Assembly (NCBI RefSeq): GCF_004331155.1
Contig: NZ_SJNZ01000002.1
Coordinates: forward strand, 159,260-223,259
DNA length: 64,000 nt
Reading direction: 5' to 3'
From: Acinetobacter terrestris
GTDB taxonomy: Bacteria; Pseudomonadota; Gammaproteobacteria; Pseudomonadales; Moraxellaceae
Part shown: piece after piece, positions 46,450-56,500 of the stretch
How the letters are laid out: each line of letters starts with the position of its first letter
How positions within the stretch are numbered: the first letter of the stretch is position 1
Made by a program: the position numbers and the translations under genes
The notes under the pieces: generated by a model
Databases searched by the model: none
The model's input: the letters and a program-made list of their open reading frames with translations, nothing else
Told to the model about the DNA's origin: nothing

Positions 46450-46589
46450 GTATTTATATTTCCTAGTTCTTGTGAACAACTATTCTAGTGGAGACCCCTA
46501 AGGTTTGGCATTCACATTACTCAACTGTAAGTATAAATGACAAAGCTTAGAAGCCGACCTCACCAGATTTTCAAAACACTAATTTAAGA

Positions 46590-46655
46590 CACAAAGAAGG
46601 AGCGAAACAATCGCCCCTTCCCCTTACCTGGTTGGAGCCAGGTAGACTTTCTTTT
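46590..46655 (-). promoter_or_regulatory. Hairpins in the rpsO-pnp spacer
   Basis: On the minus strand, a 7-bp stem TACCTGG / CCAGGTA with a CTCCAA loop (about 46626-46645) is followed by a GGGGCGA / TCGCTCC stem (about 46600-46620). No T tract follows on the minus strand. In E. coli the same spacer holds an RNase III-processed hairpin for pnp autocontrol; the same role here is inferred from position. Confidence 0.45.
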
Positions 46656-46707
46656 TCAGTCTGACAGCATTCAAAATGCAATAGTCCGAAAAATAAGTTT
46701 AATCGAA

Positions 46708-46977
46708 TTAACGACGTAAACCTAAAGCAGCGATCAAAGCGCTGTAACGAGTAGTATCTTTACCTTTAAGGTAGTCAAGAAGCTTACGACGTTGGTTAAC
46801 CATACGGATAAGACCGCGACGGCTATGGTGGTCGTGTTTGTGTTCTTTAAAGTGACCTTGCAAATCATTGATTTGTGCAGTCAACAAAGCTACTTGTACT
46901 TCAGGTGAACCAGTGTCGTTTTCAGCGCGAGCATATTTAGCAACGATCTCTGCGCGATCTGCGTTTGTTAAAGCCAT
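46708..46977 (-). CDS. rpsO: 30S ribosomal protein S15
   Basis: A primary 16S rRNA-binding protein of 89 residues, the usual length. [20 protein letters not shown] at the N-terminus and [20 protein letters not shown] are the diagnostic blocks. GGAG lies seven bases before the ATG. A strong promoter is about 90 bases upstream and pnp follows. In E. coli S15 represses its own translation; no clear pseudoknot was verified here. Confidence 0.97.
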   Translation of the reverse strand: MALTNADRAEIVAKYARAENDTGSPEVQVALLTAQINDLQGHFKEHKHDHHSRRGLIRMVNQRRKLLDYLKGKDTTRYSALIAALGLRR

Positions 46978-47068
46978 TCGATTTCTCCGAGATGCTTAAA
47001 AAATTACATATGATAGGAATCAATCGATCACTCAATTGACTGCCGTGCATCACTACAGCAAGTGCGCT

Positions 47069-47097
47069 ATTTTAAGGGAAAAGTCAGGTGATTGCAA
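47069..47097 (-). promoter_or_regulatory. Promoter of rpsO-pnp
   Basis: On the minus strand TTGCAA (47092-47097), 17-base spacer, TAAAAT (47069-47074). It predicts a leader of about 85 bases. Confidence 0.72.
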
Positions 47098-47287
47098 AAA
47101 TAGAAACATGTTTTCATCTTTTTATTTCAATTCGCTGATCAATTACAGTTTTTCTTGTTCTATCTTTAAATTTAACTTAGCAATCCAGTCATAAAATTAC
47201 GCCTCGCATATCCTTTGTTTTTTGTTATTTTCAATAAATATCATCTTAATCATGCTTAGTTATTATATACATCATAACAGTACAGGA

Positions 47288-47322
47288 TAAAAAAAAAGCC
47301 CAAGCTAGGCTTGGGCTTTTTT
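47288..47322. terminator. Strong symmetric terminator in a gene-free gap
   Basis: AGCCCAAGC / GCTTGGGCT with a three-base loop, a long A run before and T6 after, so it works in both directions. No gene ends next to it on either strand, which suggests an unannotated transcript nearby or insulation of rpsO. Confidence 0.75.
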
Positions 47323-47700
47323 GCGCTGTAGTTTCTTATGTTTTAATAATTATTATTTTATTTATAGTAATAATTTTCGCTTTTTCGTGGTTATTATTAT
47401 AAACAATCCTTGTGTAACTGATCTTCCCTGTGTGATTGATTTTGCCATAAAGCTTTATGTAAAGAAGTCGCCTTTTACGTATCTATTTGTAAGCTTTTAC
47501 GTACATTAGTTAGCTTTTCAGTACCATTTCAATGTGACTTTTTTAATAAATTTATTTAAATACAACAACTAATTTATAATTTAACATCTATTCAATACAA
47601 ACCCTGACATTACAGCTTTTTTAAAATAAATTGCCGAGTCTGGTTATTATCCATGACAGATTAAGCAAATCATTTTGTGAAAAAGCCTAATGTTTTGCAT
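47323..47700. other. AT-rich gene-free region with spaced CTTTTACGTA repeats
   Basis: No convincing coding frame was found. CTTTTACGTA occurs at 47472-47481 and again at 47494-47503, and a degenerate CTTTTCAGTA at 47514-47523, i.e. 22 and 20 bases apart, about two helical turns. The core TACGTA is self-complementary. This could be an operator array for a dimeric regulator. Confidence 0.4.
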
Positions 47701-47797
47701 ATAAAAAAGCCCTGTAGTCTCTCCCAAAACTACAAGGCTTAGCGGCTGTAAGTTTCCTCTTTTTCCTTACTTCACTGTAAGTTCGCTGTCTTTCGAC
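47701..47797 (-). ncRNA. Candidate small RNA with own terminator
   Basis: About 97 bases on the minus strand. The 5' end would form TGTC-GAAA-GACA (a GNRA-type tetraloop). A second hairpin follows, CTTAC-AGTGAA-GTAAG, then a purine-rich single-stranded stretch with AAAGAGGAAA. A terminator hairpin AGCCTTGTAGT / ACTACAGGGCT with one mismatch ends in T6. A TATAAT (47804-47809) lies just upstream with a weak TTGGGT (47825-47830). No reading frame is present. It lies downstream of recD, so it could instead be that operon's 3' end; the promoter argues for independence. Not identified with a known RNA family. Confidence 0.45.
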
Positions 47798-47803
47798 ATT
47801 ATT

Positions 47804-47830
47804 ATTATATTTTATGGCGATTTTACCCAA
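47804..47830 (-). promoter_or_regulatory. Possible promoter of the candidate small RNA
   Basis: Minus-strand TATAAT (47804-47809) with TTGGGT (47825-47830) at a short 15-base spacing. The -10 is perfect and the -35 weak. Confidence 0.35.
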
Positions 47831-47952
47831 CTTTCCGTGTTGAGCTTTTTATGTGCAGCCATCATCTCAAAAACATTCATAAAGCTCTATGCGCCAATTT
47901 CTCGAATCGATGTAAGCCATTTCGTACAAAAGCACAGATTATTTATTTATCG

Positions 47953-49728
47953 TTAATAATTCCGGGAATAACCCAGCAAATTATTAACCTGCTCTAATAC
48001 CCCGCTTTTTCTCATGGTTTTAACGGTTAAAGATTGTACTAAAGCATCTGGATCTGCCAAAAGACTCACCACCTTTTTGGCACGGGTAATTGCGGTATAC
48101 AGTAATTCTTTACTTAATAAATCCTGTGCCATTTCATCCAAAACCACGGCAGTATGGGTAAATTCCGAACCCTGTGATTTATGAATCGTCAGCACAAATG
48201 CCGTTTCAATGCTCTTCGGTAAGCGGGTCGCAGGTACCCATTTTTCCAGACTGGGAAAATAAACCTCAAACTGAGACTGCCCATCACGACTGCGTTTAAA
48301 ACAGATCCCGATATCACCATTCGACAAACCCAGCTGGTAATCGTTATAGGTCATCATTACGGGACGACCGACATACCAATCCCCTTGCTTGTTCATCTGT
48401 AGGGATAAAGCATCCAGTAAGCGCTGTTCGACTTGCAAATTCAGCTGGGTCAAGCCCAAAGCGCCATGTCGAATGGGAGTCAAAATTCGATAATCATCAA
48501 AAACTTTGACGACTTGTGGCACCCAAAGTTCAGGTTCATCGACCGTTAAATAGCTTTTCAAGACTTCAATATAATGCTGATAACCCAGCATCAGCTTGTC
48601 GTAATAGGGGCTTCGATCAAATTGCTTGGACATATGCTGTGGCAGATATTCCAGTTGAATTTGGTCATCCATTTCTGGGTGCAAAGATACCGATTTGATT
48701 TCACCTGAACGCACCACTTGCTCGGCAAACTTTTCTAACAACGCTGCAGCATTTTGACTGGGTGGTTGTGCTTGGATAAATTTCGCCATTTGCCCAATCA
48801 GAGCACCCTCTTTAAAACGGCGACTGGTGAGCAAATTCACCCGATTCTCGGCTAAAGCGGGAACTTGCTGCAAATCTGCCAGCACCGAACCGACATCAAC
48901 TGCCGCCAGTTGATCAGCATCGCCCAATAAAATTAACCGTGCATGATCAGGCACCGCAGACAACAACATATTGGCCAGACTGAGATCCAGCATCGAGGCT
49001 TCATCGACCACAATCACGTCATAAGGCAAAGGTTGTTTGGCATGAAAGCGTGGCTGATAAGTCGTTCCCAGCCCCAATAAACGGTGAATGGTAATTGGAT
49101 TGAGTTGTTTTAAATCATCAGTGACCAAGTCTTGCAATTTTTCATCATTCAGCGAGTTTTGCAGCGCCTCTTTCATCCGCTGAGCAGCTTTACCGGTCGG
49201 TGCTGCCATGGCAATGCGGATATTCGGCATCGCCTGATTCAGTACGGCAATAATACGTGCCAGCGTATAGGTTTTCCCGGTTCCCGGTCCGCCGGTAATA
49301 ATGTTCAGCGCTTGCTTCGCCACCATACTTAAGGCTTGAATTTGGTGTTCATCAGTCAACAAATCGGGATAAGCCGAAATATCGACGGCTTCAATCTCTT
49401 GCTGTTTTAAGCGTACCACTTGCTGAGCCAAAGACTGTTCCAATGCCCAATAGCGATATAAATACAAACGGTTGTCTTCATAAACAAAGGGAGCAATCTG
49501 TTTCTGGATGTTGGAGACCGAAACCACTAAATCATGCAGGGTATCGGCTTGCGCTTGGGTTGCAGAAATACAACTGTCGCCTTGTTGAATCGCGCCTAGA
49601 ACTTGCTCGATAATGTCGCTGCTATTTTCCTGCTGTGATGTATGACTAAAGGGCTTCTGGCGAATAAACTGACTCCAAGTGCTGATCCATGCAGCGCTTT
49701 GATCATCTTTATATTGTTTATTTTCCAC
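47953..49728 (-). CDS. recD: Exodeoxyribonuclease V alpha subunit RecD
   Basis: The 5'-3' helicase subunit of RecBCD (591 residues; E. coli 608). Walker A TGGPGTGKTYTLAR is near residues 146-158, Walker B VIVVDEASMLD near 240, and the C-terminal motifs LTIHKSQGSEF and YTAITRAKK are present. Start: the frame opens at GTG 49752, but GTG 49728 has GAGGA seven bases upstream and is preferred. It is the last gene of recC-recB-recD, 63 bases after the recB stop. The 155 bases beyond its stop show no terminator before the candidate small RNA. Confidence 0.93.
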   Translation of the reverse strand: MENKQYKDDQSAAWISTWSQFIRQKPFSHTSQQENSSDIIEQVLGAIQQGDSCISATQAQADTLHDLVVSVSNIQKQIAPFVYEDNRLYLYRYWALEQSLAQQVVRLKQQEIEAVDISAYPDLLTDEHQIQALSMVAKQALNIITGGPGTGKTYTLARIIAVLNQAMPNIRIAMAAPTGKAAQRMKEALQNSLNDEKLQDLVTDDLKQLNPITIHRLLGLGTTYQPRFHAKQPLPYDVIVVDEASMLDLSLANMLLSAVPDHARLILLGDADQLAAVDVGSVLADLQQVPALAENRVNLLTSRRFKEGALIGQMAKFIQAQPPSQNAAALLEKFAEQVVRSGEIKSVSLHPEMDDQIQLEYLPQHMSKQFDRSPYYDKLMLGYQHYIEVLKSYLTVDEPELWVPQVVKVFDDYRILTPIRHGALGLTQLNLQVEQRLLDALSLQMNKQGDWYVGRPVMMTYNDYQLGLSNGDIGICFKRSRDGQSQFEVYFPSLEKWVPATRLPKSIETAFVLTIHKSQGSEFTHTAVVLDEMAQDLLSKELLYTAITRAKKVVSLLADPDALVQSLTVKTMRKSGVLEQVNNLLGYSRNY

Positions 49729-49791
49729 ACAGTTATCCTCAAAGTTATCCACAGCTTAATCTATTGTTTAAAATCTACTAATTTCTACAAA

Positions 49792-52700
49792 TTAGGAAAT
49801 TTTGCTGCTTTTATCTTCAGCAAAGTAGCCCAAAATAGCATCAAGACGCAGGACAAATTCGGCATCCGGTTTCCAGTGATAAAAACCGTGTTCAGCTTGC
49901 CCATTCATGCCGCGCAGATACAAATAACTTGCCCCACCCAAGTGCTGCTCAATGTCATAGTCCTGCATTTGCACACTTAAATAACGGTGCAACGCCACCA
50001 GATACAAGCCTGCCTGCAACCAGTAACTGGCTTGCGACATGCTCTGCCTGATTTCCGCTTCGACATAATGCGATTGATCGGTGCCTAAAAAGTTACTTTT
50101 ATAATCGGCAATGTGATATTGCTGACCATCAAAATAAACCAGATCGATTGAACCGGTTAAATAGCGTGCAGAATTGGCCTGATTAAAATCCAGCATGTCT
50201 ATGCCATATTCTGCGTACAGTTGATGAATACGCTGAATCGCCAAGACATGATCGGATAAAGACAAATAAAATGGAAACTCGGCCAGATGTTCATGCTCAG
50301 TCAGGTGATTCAGCTGAAAATCCTGATGCAAAGGCGTGACTAAAACCTGCTGCAACCATTCACCCATCCAGGCAATCAGCTGTTCTTCATCCTGCTGCTG
50401 GAACTCTTGCTCGTATTTACTTGAAAGTTCCAACCATAAACTCGGGTAGTCATTTTTGAAACGGCGGCGAATCTCCAATGGCCAGTCCTGCTGATTCTTG
50501 AAATCGATATGTTCAAAAATTTCATGCAGGAAGGTTCCCGCAACGGTACCCATCGGAAAATTACGCTTGATCCATGACAATGGTTGGTTTGAAACAGTTT
50601 CAATCGGTTCAAACAGATGGATTTCGTCAGCAGCACTCAGCAGCTGTTCGGTATTGACTGCCAAGGCATCCATCACTTGTTTACGCGTTAAATGCTGTGC
50701 CAATGCACTGAAACTGGTTTTGGACCGTGGATAAAACCGCTGCTTAGGAAATTCTAATGCCTGTAAAGGTAAAGCTTCTTGCTGTTGTTTGGCCTGCAGC
50801 CTGATCGGCTTTTCAGTCAGCAAAGATTCTTCTGTACTGGCAATATGGGTGAAAATTTCAGGAGCTTGTCCACGCCAAAAAGCTAAAGCATGATTTGATT
50901 TGCCGTCCTGATCCTGCAGCATGGCATAGACCCGATGACTGGCTCGGGTCAATGCCACATACCAAAGCCGATGTTGCTCTGCGATTGCACGGGCATTGTG
51001 CTGATCAATTGCATCTTGTGGCAGCAAGTTCTTGTCATTCACCGCCACCACACGCTGCACTTCAACTTTACCTGTCACCGGATGCACATGATCTACGGTG
51101 GAAAAATTCAGGGTTTTGTTCATTTCCTTGAAGTCTTTATCAGCACCCAATAAAAAGACAATTTTAAACTCCAGTCCTTTGGACTGATGAATGGTCATCA
51201 ATTGCACTCCTGCCTCATTCGACAGTTTGCGTTCAAGTTCCCACTCCCGTTCTGCTGGAGATTGCAGTTGCTTCAAATACCAGTGATAGAGCTTTTGTGC
51301 GCCTTGATATTGCTCACTGTGCTGACTGAGTAATTCAGTCAGATGGCGCAAATTCACTACTGTGCGCTCATTATCCCTGCTTTGCGTTGCGACCAGATTT
51401 TTCCAGACCTGAAATAAATTCAGACAATACTGCCATGCCGTTAAAAAGCCCTTTTCCAGCCACATTTCTCGAATGCAGTCAAAGTCATAAATGAACTGGC
51501 TCAAACCATCTGCCTGGGCTTCAAGTTGCATCAGTTGCTGTAAATTAAAACCCAGTAATCGGCTGAGTAAAGCCCGTTTAATTTTGCCTTCATCATAGGG
51601 ATGCATGATCGCAGTCAGCATCGCCCCGACATCTTTTGCGACCTGATGATCAAATACGCTACGCTTGGAGGGGCGATTAACCCGAATGCCTAAACGCTCT
51701 AATTCATATTGGACTTTATCCAGACCATCATGGTTTTTCGATAAAATCGCGATGTCATTTTCGATCAGATATCTCGGTCCAGTTTTTTCGGCCAGATAGA
51801 GTTTTTCTTCAATGCCCTGATTGAGTAAATCGCGAATTTTCCACGCCACCTGAATCGGTTCGGCTTTTTTATCACTTAATTGCAACCAGCGTAAGGGTTG
51901 GTGATTCTCACCCTGCGCATCAATAAGCGGAGGATGCGCACGAGCACCTGCCTCAACCGGACTGTAAAAGACTTCTTCACCAAAATCCATCTGGCGCTGA
52001 AATAAAGCATCCACAACTTCCACCAACGCTTTAACAGAACGATGATTGTGTCGCAAACTGTATTCCTGACCTTGTTTGGAAAGTACATCGGCACGGGCCT
52101 TGTTATAAGTCAGCATGTCGCCACCACGGAAGCCGTAAATCGCCTGTTTCGGGTCACCGACCATGATCATGCAGCCTTGCATATAGCGCTTCTGATCCCG
52201 CCAGATTCGCGCCAGCATATCATCTTGGTCCTGATTGGTATCCTGAAATTCATCCACTAAAATCAAGGGATAATGAGCCTGTACAAACTTGGCAAAACGC
52301 AGTCCTTGCTCGCCTTGCAAGGCTTCCGACAAAGTTCTAATCTGCTGGGCAAAGGTGGTTTCACTTTTCTGCTGCAGCACTTGCGGCAAGCGTTTTTTCA
52401 CTTCACGGCTTAAATAAAATTTTAAATAAGCATCCAGTAAATCCAGATCCATGCTGAGTTTGGATAGAGCCTCACAGAAACTTTTCAGCGATTGAATCAC
52501 CACATGCTGCTCGAACTGGTTCAGTACGTCTTCAGCACATTTATTCAGGACTTTTTTCGTCGCCAGATCGGTCAGATTTTTTAAGGTCTTTTCAAAATGC
52601 GGTGCAAATAAAGCATAGCTGTGCTGTTCAGCCAAAGCCTGAATAAAAGCCGGCAAATCATCACATAGCGTGCGTTGCATCAAGCCATCGGTGCGCCATT

Positions 52701-53502
52701 TTTTAGCAATCACCGAATGATATTGGCCATCTGCCAAATAATATTCGCTCAGGGTTGGAATCAGGCTTAAATCCAGCTGAATAAAGTTATCCACCAGCTG
52801 TTCAAACTGGTTTAAATCCAGTTCTGGCGCAGTCACTTCCTGAAACTGTGCCGAGGCAAAATTCAGGGTATTTTCCACTACAGGAACATAGGCATCCTGT
52901 GATTTTAACTTTTGATTGAGCAGCAGATAATTGACCACATTTTGCGGTTGCAACTGAATCCATTCACGCAAGACATCATGAATCAGCTGATGGGTATAAC
53001 TCTTGGCATCATCGGTAATATCAGCGCGTTCAATCTTGCCGCTTTCAAATGAAAACTCGCGCAATAATTTCTGACTGAAACTGTCCAAGGTACCGACAAA
53101 CAGTTCATCCAGCTGATCAATTACCAGCTTTAAACGTTCACGGGCAAAATCCACGCGCGTTGCATAATCAGTCAGCACTTTTTGAAATAAGGGATCGGTT
53201 TCAGCCGCAATTTTGGCCTGAATATCAGCCTCGGTCAGGGTTTGGCAACTTTCAAAATAACGTAAAGTTTCAACCAGACGCAGCCGAATCCGGTTTTTCA
53301 GTTCTGCTGCAGCGGCACGGGTAAACGTCGTCGCAATCACCTGATTCGGCAGATACTGATTCAGGAATATCCGTACCATTAGACTCGACAGGGTAAAGGT
53401 TTTACCTGTGCCGGCCGAAGCCTCAATCCAGTGCAAACCTTTGAACTGCATATCCGCAATCGGGTTAAAGGATATCTTTCTTAAGCTTTGAGGATGATTC
53501 AT
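49792..53502 (-). CDS. recB: Exodeoxyribonuclease V beta subunit RecB
   Basis: 3'-5' helicase plus nuclease subunit of RecBCD, 1236 residues (E. coli 1180). Walker A EASAGTGKT is near 27-35. UvrD-type motifs include LILVDEFQDTNQDQ and VQLMTIHQSKGLEFKIVFL. The C-terminal nuclease domain has GSIDLVYFDG and the catalytic IADYKSN near residues 1110-1130. It produces the 3' single strand onto which RecA is loaded. GAGGA is seven bases before ATG, and recC ends only three bases upstream, so the pair is coupled. ptrA, present between recC and recB in E. coli, is absent. Confidence 0.96.
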   Translation of the reverse strand: MNHPQSLRKISFNPIADMQFKGLHWIEASAGTGKTFTLSSLMVRIFLNQYLPNQVIATTFTRAAAAELKNRIRLRLVETLRYFESCQTLTEADIQAKIAAETDPLFQKVLTDYATRVDFARERLKLVIDQLDELFVGTLDSFSQKLLREFSFESGKIERADITDDAKSYTHQLIHDVLREWIQLQPQNVVNYLLLNQKLKSQDAYVPVVENTLNFASAQFQEVTAPELDLNQFEQLVDNFIQLDLSLIPTLSEYYLADGQYHSVIAKKWRTDGLMQRTLCDDLPAFIQALAEQHSYALFAPHFEKTLKNLTDLATKKVLNKCAEDVLNQFEQHVVIQSLKSFCEALSKLSMDLDLLDAYLKFYLSREVKKRLPQVLQQKSETTFAQQIRTLSEALQGEQGLRFAKFVQAHYPLILVDEFQDTNQDQDDMLARIWRDQKRYMQGCMIMVGDPKQAIYGFRGGDMLTYNKARADVLSKQGQEYSLRHNHRSVKALVEVVDALFQRQMDFGEEVFYSPVEAGARAHPPLIDAQGENHQPLRWLQLSDKKAEPIQVAWKIRDLLNQGIEEKLYLAEKTGPRYLIENDIAILSKNHDGLDKVQYELERLGIRVNRPSKRSVFDHQVAKDVGAMLTAIMHPYDEGKIKRALLSRLLGFNLQQLMQLEAQADGLSQFIYDFDCIREMWLEKGFLTAWQYCLNLFQVWKNLVATQSRDNERTVVNLRHLTELLSQHSEQYQGAQKLYHWYLKQLQSPAEREWELERKLSNEAGVQLMTIHQSKGLEFKIVFLLGADKDFKEMNKTLNFSTVDHVHPVTGKVEVQRVVAVNDKNLLPQDAIDQHNARAIAEQHRLWYVALTRASHRVYAMLQDQDGKSNHALAFWRGQAPEIFTHIASTEESLLTEKPIRLQAKQQQEALPLQALEFPKQRFYPRSKTSFSALAQHLTRKQVMDALAVNTEQLLSAADEIHLFEPIETVSNQPLSWIKRNFPMGTVAGTFLHEIFEHIDFKNQQDWPLEIRRRFKNDYPSLWLELSSKYEQEFQQQDEEQLIAWMGEWLQQVLVTPLHQDFQLNHLTEHEHLAEFPFYLSLSDHVLAIQRIHQLYAEYGIDMLDFNQANSARYLTGSIDLVYFDGQQYHIADYKSNFLGTDQSHYVEAEIRQSMSQASYWLQAGLYLVALHRYLSVQMQDYDIEQHLGGASYLYLRGMNGQAEHGFYHWKPDAEFVLRLDAILGYFAEDKSSKIS

Positions 53503-53505
53503 TTA

Positions 53506-56500
53506 TTATTCCTCAATCACTTGTTGATGCATAAATACCGGCTGATAAAGACGATAAGAGAATTGCGCGCAGGCATCTTCTAATAAAGCGGTGGCATCCT
53601 GTTCCTGTAATATAAACTGCCAGTCCCGGTGCATTTTAGTGGCTTCATTATCGGCAACCGAAAAACCCGTGAACTTGCCATCTTCATGCCAGTCTTTATA
53701 GATCACATCCATATCATCAATGCACATCTGGTTCTGTTCATTGGCTTGCCAGTCATGCTCTTTGTCCTTTTCAGCAATTTTCAGCAGCAATGCCGCAGGT
53801 AAAACCAGCGGTTGGCTTTGCCCGTATTTCCAGGCCGCCAGCCAATGGTCTAGCCACTCGCGCGCTTTATTGGAGGTCACACCATGGCATAAAATAGTCC
53901 GGTCACTGAACACCACAATCCGTGTCAATTTTTCGCCACCCTCACCCATATTCAGATAAGCCAGCCAGAGCAGATATTCCAGCCAGACTTTGGCGCGACG
54001 CTTGGCACGTGCACTCGATGCTTCCAGGCTGACCCATTTTTCCGCGCTATTTTTAGGCAGATTAATGTTCATATAAACATGATCATTGACCTTCCAAACC
54101 TGCTGCGTAGTCGGGGTCACTTCAGTGGCATATTTTAGCAATCGCGCTTTTAAGCGTTCTTGCTCCACCACACTCATCTGCCAGCTGCTTTGCTGCAGTT
54201 TGCCAATCGGCAATTGATCCATCAATAATTCAGGCTGTGCGGCACCCTCCTGCTTTTGCAAGAACTGGCGCACGGCATAACGTCCCAAGCCATCGAGTAA
54301 CAAGGGTTCCTGTACCGCGGGTAAATCTTCAGGACGCAAGTTTTCCACGCCTAAGGTTTTTAAATATAGGCGTGCCGGGAAAGTCACATCCTGAATCCAT
54401 TGATGGCTGTCCAGTATCTGAACATCTAGCTGCAGGTTTTGATACGGCGTATTCACCCAAGACGAGCGCTGTCCGGTAGCATGTCGAAGCTGCCCGGCCA
54501 CGCAGAACCATTGATCCTGATAACGCACCGGTCGATCAGTTTCAAATCCCACAGGGTCGAAAGGCAATAAAGGATGCACATGATAAAGCGACTGCAGTTG
54601 TTCAGGCACTTCCACGCCATTGATCTCCACGGTTGCATCCGCTTCTGTATCGGGCTGTTTACTCTGCACAATAAAGGCCAGATGCTGAATCAATTCCTGT
54701 AGCACGGTTGATGGATCACGCATTTCACCATCACTGATATCAAAGCCGTTATAAAACAGCCACAGGTTATCCTGCGCCAACAGCAGATTATCTAAAAATG
54801 CCCCCTGATCATCTTCCAGGCGTGAACGATCACCCAACTGCGGTTTCAGTAAATCCATCAAATCGAAAGGTAAATGCTGGGTACGATTCGGAAACTTGCC
54901 GCTATCGAGTCCGAGCATCACAATCAATTTATACGGCACAGGACGGATCTGCCCAATCTGGCTAAAGGTAATTTGCCCGGTCGGTTCGGCATGATCCAGC
55001 TGTGCTTCCAAGGTGGTATTAATTTCCGCCAGCAAATATGGCAACGGTAAACTTAAACTGCGCAGTGCATGATGATCATGTTCATCATAGAAACTGGCCA
55101 GTGTCAGCATCCGTTCCTGTTTTTTAATAATTTTATAAACCGCGGTTAAGGATTCAACACCCGCCTCTTCAAACTCGGCAATGTCCTGCATCAGGCGTTT
55201 TAGCCACTGCTCCACAGGCACAGTTTGACCTTGCTCATGCGCAATCATCCAGTCACGGCGTGCATCAAAATCCTGATAAATCTGAATCAGCTTGGCAATC
55301 AATTCAAAATCGCTGGGCAATACTTTGGCAAAACTCAGCGTGCCTTGAAACAGGGTATGTTCGGGAATGGCAATGCCCAAAGCCAGACGGTCAAGCGCAA
55401 ATTTAAAACTAAAACGGTAGTCTTCATCGCCCTCACACAGGCTGCGTTTTAAATGTTGGGCATCCAGTCCACGTTTAAAACCGGCATCAATCAGCAACTG
55501 CGTCATCCGTTCAATCGAATTGACTTCTAAACCGTAGAGTTGCTGGGTGGCACTTAGACTGAGCCAGTCAGCAAAATCTTCAATGCTAAAACGCCTTTGA
55601 ATCAGCTCAATTCGTCCCAGCACAGCTTTCCAGGCGTTCAGCGCATCGAGCTGGGTCACGCCGGCAATTTTAATCGGCAAATACACACTGTCTTTTGACA
55701 GTTGATGACTGCTGCCCGCTTTTTGCTGAATCAGATCACGTTCACTCGGTGGTGGCGCAAATACACTGCGAATTAAAGGTTCAAGTTCACTCAGACTTGG
55801 GCTTAAAACCAAGATGTCACTTGGCCTGCGTGGCGCATCTTTTGTGCCTTGTGCCAGCCAGTGAATCAGTTGTTCCTTTAAAACTTCCAGCTGGCGCAAA
55901 CTGGAATGACAGACATGAATCTGAATTGAATCATCCTGTTCATCCAAAGCATATTGATGCTTTTCAGGCTCGACCAGATACAAAACATCCGACTGAATTT
56001 TACCGAGCAGGTTATCTTTATATTCATCCACAAAGGCATCTGCCCAGACCCCATCTTCGCCTGAAGACAAGTTGGACAACAAAGAAAAATGATCACGTGC
56101 TTGTTTACCAAAACGGGTCAGTAAGGGATGGCGTGACTCACGCTGTTCGGCATTAAAATTTAAGGTAAATTCCTGAAAGAACTTTTCAATATCGGCATCA
56201 CTGGCTTTCGGGTTTCTGGCAATAAAACGTTCTTTGACCCGCACGTCGTAACGCGCTTTCCAGTTCGGATCGACGCTGTCTGCCCAATATTCCTGTGAGG
56301 GGTTGTAATGCAAAATATAGATATCAATGTACTGCCCCAAACGGCGTAAAAACTCCAGTTGCATCGGCGGCAAATCGAGCAAGGTAAAAATTACCAATTG
56401 TCGCGGCAGTTTTTTTAAAGCTGCTTTACGGGTTTCCGGATTATTCAGAATTTCCCAGAACATGGCATCAATACTGAGCATTTGTTCAAAGTCTTGATGA

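Noticed and set aside
47321..47509. Small open frame in the rpsO-recD gap
   Set aside because: TTG start without ribosome site and a Phe/Tyr/Asn-rich product from AT-rich DNA.
50895..51153. Small frames on the strand opposite recB
   Set aside because: Shadows of recB codon structure with no start signals.
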